Part shown: positions 44,376 to 55,762 of the stretch, one piece after another
Position numbering within the stretch: position 1 is the first letter of the stretch
How the letters are laid out: the number at the start of each line of letters is the position of its first letter
Origin: Mytilisepta virgata
Lineage: Eukaryota > Mollusca > Bivalvia > Mytilida > Mytilidae
Direction: 5' to 3'
Assembly (NCBI GenBank): GCA_028015205.1
Contig: CM051514.1
Location: 44,160,150-44,224,149, forward strand
Length of the DNA: 64,000 nucleotides
Program-made: the position numbers and the translations under genes
Notes under the pieces: generated by a model
The model's database searches: none
Seen by the model: only the letters and a program-made list of their open reading frames with translations
Told to the model about the DNA's origin: nothing

Positions 44376-45443
44376 TCACGCAATATCATCATCAATTGAA
44401 GTCTCTAAATACTTTCGTGTAACTTCCGGTTCCGGCATGTTGTTCACATCTCTTATATCCTGCATCTCAAATTCATAAAAATCGGTCGACATTGACGAAG
44501 GTAATATAGGTTCAGTGTGAGCATGTGGCAGTCCGTTTATTTGATTTGAATCCAGTTCCGTTTCCGGTTCGTCGTCAACATGTAACATGATTGTATCACC
44601 ATGATTCGGGTGATTGTTATGATTTAAATCCTGAACTATATTCGATTCTTGATGACTGTGATGGCGTATGCCACCATTGGTCTGGTAGCCATGCGAGTGA
44701 CCCGGATGTGAACAGTGTATGTGACTATGTTGATGGTGATGATGGCTTGGACTTGGGTGGTGATTGGAATGTTTATGTACAGACGGCGAGGACAGTTTAC
44801 GATGCGTGCCGCAAGTTAAGATGTAGTTTGCATTTCCATTGCAGTAAGTTCCATCGTGAGGGATTTCTAATATATACCCCTCACTTTGATCTGAGAAGAG
44901 ATCGTCATGGCCGGCTGTCATTGTAGCACTCTCACTGAATTCGTACAAGTCCTCATTAAAATGAGAAGACATACTGTCGTATTTCCGGGCAGAACCTTTC
45001 TGTCTTCCTCTCCATTGAATCACAGACGGCCATCGCAGAAGTAATATTACCAGTACTATCATAGAAAGTGCAAGAACTGCACCAATACTACTACCGATAG
45101 AAACTGGAATATGCCAACTTCTCGTTGATGCATCAACACATTTTTGTACAGTTTCTGTATCATTTCGCAACATCATTAAACAGAGTCTGTAGTACGTATC
45201 TGCTACGAGATTCTCAACATTGTATGTGTATGTACTTGGTTTTAGAATAGGTCCATACTGAATATATGAGCTAGCAATTTTCTGATAGTGAACTCGGTAT
45301 CCCAGTATATTTGCCATAGTTTCCTTATTAATACTCCATAATATTTCCACGGATGAGGTTGTTGTTGAGGACACTTCAACTGCTTCAATCAAGATAGATG
45401 TTTTCTCAGTGGAAGCCATTGTTTGTGTTATTTCTAAGAGCAT
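44376..45443 (-). CDS. FN3-transmembrane receptor tail, His-rich
   Basis: A 355-codon frame. Residues about 17-107 form one fibronectin type III domain (W36, GYRVHYQ 48-54, C88 and C102 placed for a disulfide). Residues about 112-136 are a transmembrane helix containing G-S-S-I-G, then an arginine-rich stop-transfer stretch. The tail of about 215 residues has LYEFS (166-170), a histidine-rich block (223-281, 20 His), IMLHVDDE (285-292), FEM (325-327) and YLET (345-348). There is no signal peptide, so this is probably the last coding exon of a larger type I membrane protein. FN3-TM-tail follows LRR/Ig domains in LRFN, LRIT and LRRN proteins (family knowledge). The first ATG is annotated, but a splice acceptor may lie near it. 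The paralogue is at 59600-60709. The ligand is unknown. Confidence 0.8.
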   Translation of the reverse strand: MLLEITQTMASTEKTSILIEAVEVSSTTTSSVEILWSINKETMANILGYRVHYQKIASSYIQYGPILKPSTYTYNVENLVADTYYRLCLMMLRNDTETVQKCVDASTRSWHIPVSIGSSIGAVLALSMIVLVILLLRWPSVIQWRGRQKGSARKYDSMSSHFNEDLYEFSESATMTAGHDDLFSDQSEGYILEIPHDGTYCNGNANYILTCGTHRKLSSPSVHKHSNHHPSPSHHHHQHSHIHCSHPGHSHGYQTNGGIRHHSHQESNIVQDLNHNNHPNHGDTIMLHVDDEPETELDSNQINGLPHAHTEPILPSSMSTDFYEFEMQDIRDVNNMPEPEVTRKYLETSIDDDIA

Positions 45444-47192
45444 GGCATCTGCACACCTTCTGTTTATTTTACGAACTGAGTAAAAATATCAACGTATCTC
45501 GTGTATTGTTATCGTTTTATTGTATTCTAATCCCAGAGTAAACAGATGCCGATCAATACTGCTTAAATAAATAATTGCCTTTTTATAAAGTATTTTATTT
45601 GACATTCACATGTTACTATTATAGTCGATAGTCATGTTGTTACAATTTTTATATATATCAATATTATACTGTAAATAGAAAGGTAAATGTTTCTTACTTA
45701 CATTAGCAATTGGTAACGCACAATTTCTCTAATTATTTTCAAAGAATTGCCTTCCTTATCCTAAAATCTTTACTAATCAACAATAATTACTGTCACTTTC
45801 CCTGCTTGATTTGTCGAAAATACAACCAGGATATTGAGTACCGACTTGTCTTCTATTGAATTAATTAATCAATCAAATCACAAGACTTTTTTACTGGATA
45901 CAATATCGAGGTTATCGATATTTTTGTTAATGGAAGAAACGAATTTTCCATAATAAAGTACTAATAGCTGAACATGGTCGTACAGTTCAATGTGACATCT
46001 TTCCTTGTTTCATACATTTGCGACTTTTGTCAACACTTTTGTGACACACACGTCACAATTATGTTATATGATATTATCCGAGTCGTCTGACACCGACAGA
46101 TTCTGAAATTAATACATATACGATTAATGCGGTCTAATAATTTTGTGTTATTGTTTTTAGTCAGTTTGAGAATATACACTTGCATCGATTTTGTATCACT
46201 TTCGATGATTAATCCCAATAGAATTCAACAACCAACAATAATTTATGTTTACAGGTTACTTATATATATTTTCGAAAGTTAAATTTCCCAAACTAAAACA
46301 TTTTAGTGTTGACTAGCATCTGTTTTTCTTTTTGAGTGAAGTGATCTGACAGACACAAGAAGTGCAGTGCAACGGTAATTACACCAATCTCAGCATCACA
46401 TCTATAAGACAGATTATAATGAGCAAGGCAGGCTTTATCTATGATTTTATGAATATGCAGAGGTGTTATAACAATCCTCAGCTCATGTCAACAATATTCA
46501 GATTTGAAGTATGTTTTTACGTAATATTTTTGTGTATGAAATCGGTTAAATTGATGGTATGTTTTTGTGGAAGTCGTAGAGAATGTTTTGTGTTTGATGT
46601 CGACGATAAATAAATTGTTTTTATTTTGCAATGTCACAGATATAACAATAAAAAAAATAAATATGTTCATAAATTAGAAAATAAAAATCTAAAGCGAAAT
46701 TATAAATCGATTGTCTATTTGCTGAGAAACGAATTTAGTTACTTGATATTTTTAACAATATTTTAATGAAGAAACCAATTTAATATAAACCGCTTGCGTT
46801 AATAAAAAAAACTAAATCTGATATGGTTATAACTAAAACTCTGGATTCAAGTGGAGCAAATTTGCAAGAAGCAAAAAACCAGAAAATTAAAATTAAACAC
46901 AAATTCGATCTAGCCCCAGAGTTTTAATGTAAAATACAAAATACACTGGTTTTGCCACAAGTTTCGGTGTAATATGTTGTCCTTTTTATAAAGTTTACTT
47001 GCTCTAAAGTGCACCTATCCTATCCATACTCATTGACTGTCAAACAGTATGTACAGATAGTAAATAAGAATAGTGAAGTGCTTTATTTTCATTGACAAAT
47101 TTAATTTAGATATTACATAGGGACTTGTGGCGATATATTAGGTTTTTCTCTGTTTTATAATTATAGAACTTAATGAAATCAACTGTTTTTAT
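45444..47192. other. Repeat-poor stretch upstream of the first FN3 frame
   Basis: No further exon of the FN3 gene could be recognised here. Small exons would escape this inspection. Confidence 0.4.
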
Positions 47193-47512
47193 GCTCCGCC
47201 CACGAATGTGGATGGGGCATAGATAGTAACTTTTTTCCGTCCGTACATACGGCAGAACTATGTGGTTAAGTTTTGCGTTGAGGGTCATTTCTTTGGAACT
47301 AAGCATAGTGTATCAATGAAACTTCATCAGTTGATGTCCTTGGGTAGTACTGAGCAGTCATACAATAATTGGGTCATTATAACCTACATTTTATGCTTGA
47401 GCGACTCTGATAAAGTTTTGCGTTTATGTTCATTTCTTTTGAAGTAAGCATAGTGTTTTGTGTTTATATGGATTTTAGCGATTTTACGGAATTACAGATA
47501 CAATTTCTAGTT
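47193..47512 (+). repeat. Family C element, short complete copy
   Basis: The head hairpin is at 47193-47220 (TGCTCCGCCCAC-GAAT-GTGGATGGGGCA). A CCGTCCGTACATACGG tract follows, then two core units (TTTTGCGTTGAGGGTCATTT, ACATTTTATGCTTGAGCGAC) and the tail TTACAGATACAATTTCTAG. It is close to the copy at 4995-5349. Confidence 0.8.
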
Positions 47513-48146
47513 TTTTTTAACATTTCGACAATGTCAACAAAAGTGTGGGAAAAGTCAGTATCGATATGGCCTACAGTTTAAATCATAACATACAATGTAC
47601 CCGTACACGTATTTCTCATAAACATTTTTATCTAATTTTCTTATTTGGTTAGCTATTACGAAGTTGTTTGCAACACAACACATTTGTTTTCCATTTAACT
47701 TTCGGTCGGTCTGGTTCGTTTAGATTACTTTTCTAATCATTGATAAGTGTTGTATTTAGCAATACATCACGAAAATCGTTTGTTATTTGATATTGATAAA
47801 TACTCTTGTCGGAGAAGATGTGAAAGTATATATAAAATATATAAACAATTAAATGTTATTGGATGGATAAATATTGTATTATTGACTTGTTATTTGATAA
47901 CCAACCTGTTTACACATACTTCCTAATTCTTCCCGCTGTCAGTTAAAACGTCTATCTGTGATTGAGTAATTAGTTGATCTTTGTAATTCACAGAAATGTT
48001 ATTTTAATCTTGTTTTGATTTGTTCCATTTTTAACAGTTTTGTATTAATATTGTTAATATAGACACGGAAATTCTTATTAAACCTAAAAATATCTATTAT
48101 TTATGTTTTATTGTTATGATATAGTGAATGATGACTTTATATTTAG

Positions 48147-48385
48147 CAATAAAATAACAATCCAAAGGTACTAATATTAGATATAGTAAATTTATACTAT
48201 GCTGTTTACGACACATTTCAAGGAGTTACCTCTCATCAGCAGCATTAAAACCGAAACATTTGGAAGACCAAAAACCAAACTTATTTTAAACAAGAAGTAC
48301 TCATAACCAAAAATACCGAAATAGGAAGCCAAATTTCAACTAAGGAGATCTACCATGTGCAATACAAGGAATGAACCCTTAGTAA
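48147..48385 (+). mobile_element. Partial 376-bp-family unit
   Basis: It begins AAAATAACAATCCAAAGG and follows the unit to GGAATGAACCCTTAGTA, where the match stops. The hairpin-bearing part is missing. It is an isolated copy, unlike the tandem array at 27.9-28.8 kb. Confidence 0.8.
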
Positions 48386-48838
48386 TAACAGATTATTCAC
48401 CCTTTTCAACTGGTAACGCCAGAAAAACGGCAAAATGTTCTATTTCTCGTTGAAATTAGGATTTAGCGGACTCTTTAAAAGGCACTTCAGATGTTACGGG
48501 TCGTTTTTTATGTGACTACCAATCAGAGTCTGATATCAGCAACATGACCCTAGAATAATATGACTTGTAATTTCCCGACTTGAATATCTATTACTAGGGA
48601 ATCACCATTGGCAATGTAATACAATAAAAACCACAACCATATACGACAGAAAACTTTGAGAATACGATTCAGTCATTTCATTAATTATCGAATAGTGGTG
48701 TAATAATACAATTTATTATTAATAGTATAGTTTACACTTGATACTGTACAGTTCATTATCACATGTTTTGTAGTAGTATGTTCGTTTTTGCATGTCAAAT
48801 AATAGCCGGAAATCGGAGTCGGTTATTTGTCCTCTGGA
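48386..48838. other. Non-coding stretch
   Basis: Nothing recognisable is seen here. Confidence 0.35.
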
Positions 48839-49063
48839 CCAATATCGATATTGGCCCTCGAAAACCCATATTTTAGTTTGTTTGTTTTTTTTTCTCCATT
48901 TTTAAAAAATCTAAAATTCTTTTTAATTTTTTTTAAATATGTGATAAATACATCATTGCCTTTCATTTTCCATATCGGCTCTGGTATCATCCCTCGACCC
49001 ATATCGGACCTCGGGCTAAAACCCTCAGGTCTCGGGATGATACCAGGGCCGATATGGAAAATG
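48839..49063. repeat. Palindrome plus 30-bp inverted repeat
   Basis: CCAATATCGATATTGG (48839-48854) is a perfect palindrome. The segment 48964-48993 (starting CATTTTCCATATCGG) pairs with 49034-49063 with one mismatch. Between them GACCTCGGG and CCCTCAGGTC pair further. It is probably a small foldback element; only one copy is seen. Confidence 0.7.
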
Positions 49064-49812
49064 CCATGTAATAATCTATAATTATTACATCAAGCGTATC
49101 ACGGAATTGGTGATGGGATCGGACAAAAAGGGGAACAAATCTTTGATTGCTACACGAAAATTGGTGAGACTACTGTATGAAGAAATAATATCAGATTTCT
49201 GTAGCGGCTATTATAACGATTCTTGAAATCATCGAATGCAGGCTAAGCAAAGGTGAAACCTAACTTGAGGCATTTAAAATTTTAATCGATTGATTTTTTT
49301 CCATCCACTTCACAAGTCTCTCGTGATTAAAAATCAAATCTTTCTTGATTATGTTTAATTATTCATCGGAAATCTAATATGAACTGCTTTACCGTAAATA
49401 CCAAAAGGCTAATGCATGCTTAAATTATTCATTACACATCTATAATATAAAATCTTATTAATGTGAATTGTGATTCCTTTGATTGGAGGGAGAATTCACA
49501 ATGGGTTCATTACTTCAACGTATAAAAAATGTTTTAACTGTTTATATGCAAAATGCAATACCAGGTATTATAACAAAGTCATCATTAGCGAACGATCTTG
49601 ACAAACCGTGGAAGATTTTCCTACAATATGAGGTTCTCCGATTTTTCATATATTAACTATCAGTGTTACAGATAAAGCTGAGATGAAAGGGTGGAGTGGG
49701 TTTGGTGTTATACGCATCAGTTACATGATCAGTAGTGGAGCGTGGTTTTTATAGCCGTAACTTAGTATTCCCTAAATACTACTTAATTAAATTGATTACA
49801 TTAGAAATATTT

Positions 49813-50205
49813 TTAAGGATGCTCGCTGGTCATGTTTTGGTCTTTTTGTCAGATTTTCTAAATCCTCGGGTTTTATCCATTTCTTAGACATGAATTTTTT
49901 TGCCCAAGAACCCTTACTTTTTCTTTTATAATTCATATATACCGTAAAATGGTAATTGACAAAATCTTATGAAATCCCTTTTATTTTTTCATACATTTTT
50001 GAGAGACTGAAGTTGCCAATGCAAAGACAAGGAAAAATCCAGAGAAAACCCATTTCCTGCATTTTTCAAGGCCTTAAAGCTCTAAAATGAGCACATGAAC
50101 CTATATTTTTTCTTGCTTATTTGTTTACTATTCATATGTTCTCTCAAAATAAAACACCTATTTCAAATCCTATTTATTTCCTATTAGACCAGCGATCATC
50201 CTTAA
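49813..50205 (-). mobile_element. TTAA-flanked MITE, copy 2 (inverted)
   Basis: TTAA at 49813-49816 and 50202-50205; termini GGATGCTCGCTGGTC and GACCAGCGATCATCC. The sequence is the reverse complement of copy 1 at 41496-41895, with scattered substitutions and small indels. The two copies lie about 8 kb apart in opposite orientation, on either side of the first FN3 frame. Confidence 0.88.
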
Positions 50206-52049
50206 AAAGTAGTATCTTTAATTGTTGTAATTACACATTTTATTACAACATTTAATTTTTCTTGGTAGTATAATGGTTAAAGAATGTTGTTGCAATCGAC
50301 ATCACGTAGGAATAAACACTTGAAAAATTTATGTATTCCATTTTAATAATTTAGTATTTACAGCATGTCAGTGCCCCACGAACATATTGTCATTAAGGTA
50401 ATGATAGTCTTTTGTCAAACAAAACAATAATGTTTTCTTCTGCGCTAGAAACAGAGCAGCTGTCTGTTCATAAAAGACAGTCTAAAGCATTGACGTAGTA
50501 TTTCTTTTGAAATCGGAAATTGAAACCACGTTTCTATTTGCTTCTGTCTTTTGATTATAGCTGTACGTCTGTTTGAGGAAATTTCATCAGCAAAAGGAAA
50601 TTTTAAGTTTTAGAAGGGTATTTTGTACGGCATTCTACCCTTTCACAATTCGTTTTTGTCTTAAGCTGATATTTTATTAAAATTATGATCATAATGCGTT
50701 TGACCAAATTTTGAAAATATCCATAATTAGTTTTATTCAACTTAATGAACCTGTATTTCAGCAAATTAGAATTTCTACATTGTATTTTTTTTCCAATTCT
50801 ATCCGCTTATGTTCCACTTTTCGTAGGATTCCAACGAACAAAAATGAGGATTTTTTATATAGAAAATAAATTAATGAATACATAGTAATAAAATATATAA
50901 ATAAAATAGATATTTTCTGTAAACGTGGGCTGGTTTTCAGAAATACAAATGAGTGGAAAATAACAGTACACAGATAATCAAATCTATTACGAAAAGTTAA
51001 TAGAAAAAACTTGCAGATTTGAAACATAAAACTTGTATTGTTTCTGCAATGATCTATAGGGAATTTTTTATTACATATCTATATTTAATCTCCCCTTTCC
51101 AGGAGTTGAAATTTTTTGGAAACTCACCATTTCAGGGCCTTTCAGTACTGAAAATTTGCAAACGCGACAGGTAAATTTACTAGCCAAGAAGTATTGTAAT
51201 AGCCACGAAACACTGGTATAAATGAATACTACGTATAGACTTGAAGACAATGTATGCAGTCGTGTGAATTTTTGTTGACCCACTATTTAGGTAAGGGAAA
51301 GGCGAGGTATTGATTGTGGGGTCGGGGGTATACTTCTGTCTAGTTTGTCTCTTTATTGAAATTTAAAAAAAATAAATTTCTGACATGACCGTGAATCTTT
51401 GAATAATTGCTCTAATCTCTAATAATACCCCGGTTATGTACCTGTAATCACTGGAAGCATTGAACTGCCATTAAAAACTGACTGTGGTATTAGTTTGATA
51501 AAACAAATTGCCAAGGAGAGAGTCGCTGTCGTGATATGTTATATCTGGTTTGTTATATATTCCCTTATCGCGTATAAATCACAAGGTGAATTGAACAGGT
51601 TGCCGCAAGCTGGACATTGTACTGTTCTCGTAATGACTTTTTCGATAAAAAGTATAACAATCAGACTTAACGAGAATTAATGGCTATTGACTTTCCAAAA
51701 GAATAATAAATTCTCGTTACTTTATATACACGAAAAGGTTGGCGCAAAATAATTTCGGAAGTAACGTGTTCCGTAGCAATATAACTACGATTAGATTAAT
51801 TAAACGTAATTCTATTCAATCATATTCAATAAGGAATCGATTGATTTGGCCAATATATTTTCTTCATGTGGTTTTTTGTTTCCATTTGTTATATTGTTGT
51901 TTTTAGTCATTTGTTTATTTCGTTTTCTTTGTTTTGTTTGCGACCGATAACCCCGTTTTGAACTTTAATTAAAATTATCTTATATATCTTACTGATGATA
52001 TTAATATTTGTGAATACCACCTCCCAATGCAGGTCTTGACATACTTTTT
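50206..52049. other. Non-coding stretch
   Basis: No gene or clear repeat is recognised here. Confidence 0.4.
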
Positions 52050-53974
52050 GTCTCGCCTGCGATGAAGTCGCGAAGGCGAGATGTACATTGTAGGTATTAC
52101 TTTCCGGTGGCGGCGGCGAGTAAACCTTTTACAAACTTTAATAACTGTAAGTATAATACCTACAAATAAGATTTATGGTCCACAGATAGCTTATCGTATA
52201 AGGGTTGCCGCAGTATACCGTTCTTATGACCCTGACCTCATTTTCATGGTTCACTGACTTCATAAACATAAATCTAAAATCTGCGTCCAAGTTTCGTTTT
52301 TAAATCCACTTCTCAGCAACTGTAATACCTAGGCCAACCCTATTTGGTCTATAGATAGTTCTTAGTTGGTACATACCCGTCTGACACCTGACTTGGGACC
52401 TTGACCTTAATTTCAAGCTTGAGTGACTTTGTCACTTTTTCGTTGTTAAGTCCATTTCTCAGCAATTATAAAACCTAGACCCACCATATTTGGTCAAAAG
52501 AAAGTTTCTGGTAGGAGCATGCCAGTTTGAAACCTGATTTTTGACCTTGACCTCAATTTCATGCTTGAGTGACCTGCCTTACATTTTCGTGAATAAGTCT
52601 ATTTCTCAGCAACTATAATACCTAGACCCACCGTAGTTGTTCAATTGATAGTTCTTTGTTGGTACATGGCAGTCTGACACTTGTCTTTGGACCTTGACAT
52701 TAATTTCATGGTTGAGTGACTTTCATCAAAGTTTCTTGATTAAGTCCATTTTTCAGCAACTATAATACCTAGACCCACTGTGTTTGGTCTACAGATAGTT
52801 CTTAGTGGGTATATGCAAGTCTGACACCTGTCTCTTGACATTGATATAAATTTCATGTTTGAATGACTTTGTCACATTTTCGGGATTAGGTCCATTTCCC
52901 AGCAACTTTAATACATAGACCCACCATATTTGGTCAATAGATAGTTCTTAGTTGCTTCATGTTGGTATGATACCTGCTTTTTTACCTTGACCTCAATTTC
53001 ACGAGTAAGTGACCGGTGTCACAATTTCGCGATAAAGTCCATTTCGTAGCAACTGTAATACCTAGGCCAACCATATATGGTCAATAGATAGTTCTTAGTG
53101 GATACATGGCAGTCTGACACCTGTCTCTGGACCTTGACCTCAATTTGATGCTTAAGTCATTTGTCAACAATTGTATTTCCTAGGCCCACCATATTTTGTC
53201 TGTAGATAGTTCGTATTAGATACATGCCAGGCTAACACCTGTCAGCTGAAGATGACATGAATTTTATGCTGTAGTGACTTAATATACAGTTCATGATTTA
53301 GTCTATTTGTCGGCAACTGTACTACATTTGTAACTAGACCCGCCGTATTTGGTTGATAGAAGTTCTTAGTGGGTATATAACACTTTAACATCTGACACCT
53401 TAGTGGGTATATACTACTTTAACATCTGACACCTTACCTTTGACCTCTATTTCATGCTTGACTGATTTGTTTCACCTTTTGGGTTAATATCCATTTCTCA
53501 GCAATACATAGACCAAACATATTTTGTCTATAGATAGTTCTTGGTGGGTACATGGCTGTCAGAGACCTTCACATGAATTTAAGACTTGAGTCAAATTTTC
53601 ATGATTAAGTTCATTATTCTGTAGCTGTAATACCTATATCCAATTGACCTCAATTTTAGATTTGAGTGACTCTTGTCCCATTTTTACAAATAAGTCCATT
53701 TCTCAACAAATGCTATAAATGCACTATATAAACCCACCATTTTTGGTCTATAGATGGCTGTTGGTGGGTACATACCAGTCTGAGATCTGTCAGCTCGCAT
53801 TGGACACAGTTTTAGGCTTGAATGACATGCATGAGATTTTTCACACAAATTATCGCCTGACCATTACTATTTCTTTTAACGCATTTTCCTTTGCAATGTC
53901 GGGTATCAGATAATCATTATTCTGTGTCCATGTGCATACTCAGACGAGACATTTAGTGTGTCCGCTCTTGTTTA
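52050..53974 (+). repeat. Family B tandem array, most complete copy
   Basis: The head hairpin is at 52051-52081 (TCTCGCCTGCGA..TCGCGAAGGCGAGA). About eleven core units carry TTTCTCAGCAACT, CCTAGACCCACCATATTTGG and CTTGAGTGACTT-like blocks. Unit anchors at 52314, 52460, 52607, 52754, 52900 and 53047 are 146, 147, 147, 146 and 147 bp apart. Later units have indels, including a direct duplication of about 34 bp near 53365-53430. The tail contains CAGACGAGAC (53941-53950), which complements GTCTCGCCTG at 52050-52059 with one mismatch, and ends near CGCTCTTGTTTA. No coding capacity is seen. Confidence 0.88.
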
Positions 53975-54353
53975 TATGGGTGCAGATATAAAGACTTGTT
54001 TTCTACATGGTAGAGGCTCCAATACACACCATAATGCTCTCAGTACAAAAGGAATTCATTTGGTGCCAGCTGGCACTCCAGACGTGCGGTGACAATCCTA
54101 TATACATCATGACATCGATGTAGTAACTGACAGGCTTTATGAAAACTGCATTTCAGTAATTGAAACATTATGTTTTTCATCAAATATTGATCATTAGTAT
54201 AAAGTTTTCCTAAGGTATATAAAACATGTCTCATTACTGAACACACCATGGAACCTTTAGATACTTTCAATATTAAGGTACTATTACTTCGAATCAAAAG
54301 CCATGACAAACAAGTATCCTTATGAATCGTCATAATTTTGTGACATTTTTATT
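53975..54353. other. Non-coding stretch
   Basis: A 97-codon minus-strand frame (54040-54333) shows no recognisable domain or signal. It is not called a gene. Confidence 0.35.
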
Positions 54354-54864
54354 AGCTCACCTTGCCCAAAGTGCCATTTGAGCTACTGCCATCACTTGAC
54401 GTCCGTCGTCGTCGTCGTAAACTTTTCTTTAAAGATCTTCTTTTCTGAAACCACTGGGTCAATTGGAACAAAAATTGGCAACAGTGGTCCTTAGGTGCTC
54501 CTCTTTCAGAAGTATGTCCGATGACCCGGCTCGTCATCCAAGATGACCGCCAGAGCCGAGAATAGTTTAACATAGGACCCTGTGGAAAATTTACTTAAAG
54601 ATCTTCTTGTCTGAAACCACTTGGCCAATTGGAACAAACCTTAGCAGCAATGGTCCTTAGGTGGTTCTCTTTCAGTATTATATCCGATGACCATCCAAGA
54701 TAGCCGCCAAAGCCGAACAGTGTTTAACATAGGAACTAAGTGGAAAAATGAGTGAAAGATCTTCTTGATTGAAACCAGTGAGCCAGTTTGAACTTGATAG
54801 GCTGCCAGTCAAGATGGACATAGTCCAGGTGATCGATACAGGCTCCTGGGAGCCTCTAGTTGTA
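54354..54864 (+). repeat. Family A element, complete short copy
   Basis: The head AGCTCACCTTGCCC..GCCATTTGAGCT (54354-54384) is followed by a CGTCCGTCGTCGTCGTCG tract and three core units with GTCCTTAGGTG, CTCTTTCAGWA, CATCCAAGAT and TAGTTTAACATAGGA blocks. The tail is CAGGTGATCGATACAGG..GGGAGCCTCTAGTTG. Confidence 0.8.
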
Positions 54865-54937
54865 TTACTAAATGGAAGGGAAACGACTACAGAAACATAG
54901 TTGAAATTTGTATTGATATTTAAACCCCAAGGCAAAC

Positions 54938-55240
54938 GAAGTTTGGAGGTGGGGAGGGGGGGGGGGGGGGGGGGTATATAGTTTCAGCCTTTCTGTCGGT
55001 CCGTCCGTCTGTCCGAACGAACGTTTTCCGCAACTCGTCGTACATTACTTGCATGATTCTCATGAAACTTAATGGAGTGTTAGATCACTATACGGAGATC
55101 TGCATATTGTCAGGAATTTCTGTTTGGACAAGAAATTTAAAAGAAACGACTGTTTGGACTTAGACAATTTTTAACAAAACTGCGTTCCATGTGTTGTCCG
55201 CAACTCCTCCTACATCACTTGTTAATAATTGGTCTTGAAT
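54938..55240 (+). repeat. Repeat with a G run and a GTCCGTCC tract
   Basis: A 19-base G run (54956-54974) is followed by TATATAGTTTCAGCC and GTCCGTCCGTCTGTCC. Two core units then share TCCGCAACTC and ACATTACTTG or ACATCACTTG. The order resembles 33960-34262. Confidence 0.6.
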
Positions 55241-55614
55241 CCAAATACATGTACAAATTATCCAGTTTATGAAGAAATGATATTTCTTTTTAGTATCCCA
55301 ACGTATGATAACGGATATGGTTCCGCTCGACATCCACTACATGTAGAATAATTTTACTGTATGTTTTTAAACCCGTCTCATTGATAATTGGTAATTCGAT
55401 AATATTAAAGAAATGCTTTACCATGTGGCAATTTTCTTTATGCATTGTGTCAACTTGTTATGATATTGCAATGTATACTACTATTACAGTACTGAGATAT
55501 TAAATTAAGAAGTTAAGGAAATTTCCATGGCAACTGTGTTTAACAAATTGTCAAGTAGATTTCGATATTTTCAAGAAATACTGGACTTGATGAAGAATAT
55601 ATACATATGATAAA

Positions 55615-55762
55615 TCCTGGGTTCCGTTTCACAAACCTTTGTACGACTACGACCTAGACTGGTTCCATGACACCAATAGAACAAAGACATTGAAAACCGG
55701 AAATCAGGTCACACATACCACTAATAGCAACTGTACGAATGTTTGTGAAACGGGATCCTGGT
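55615..55762. mobile_element. Short MITE-like inverted-repeat element
   Basis: The left end starts CCTGGGTTCCGTTTCACAAA. It is complementary, with about five mismatches in 29 positions, to the right end, which closes with GTTTGTGAAACGGGATCCTG. It is about 148 bp long and without coding capacity. Confidence 0.75.

Noticed and set aside
44591..44926. Plus-strand open frame rich in D, H and C
   Set aside because: It is the antisense of the His-rich tail; the composition is a mirror of CAY codons.
52050..53974. CRISPR-like array
   Set aside because: Regular spacing, but units are continuous imperfect repeats with no separate spacers and the genome is animal.
54040..54333. 97-codon minus-strand frame
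   Set aside because: No domain, signal or family resemblance, and a length expected by chance in this much sequence.
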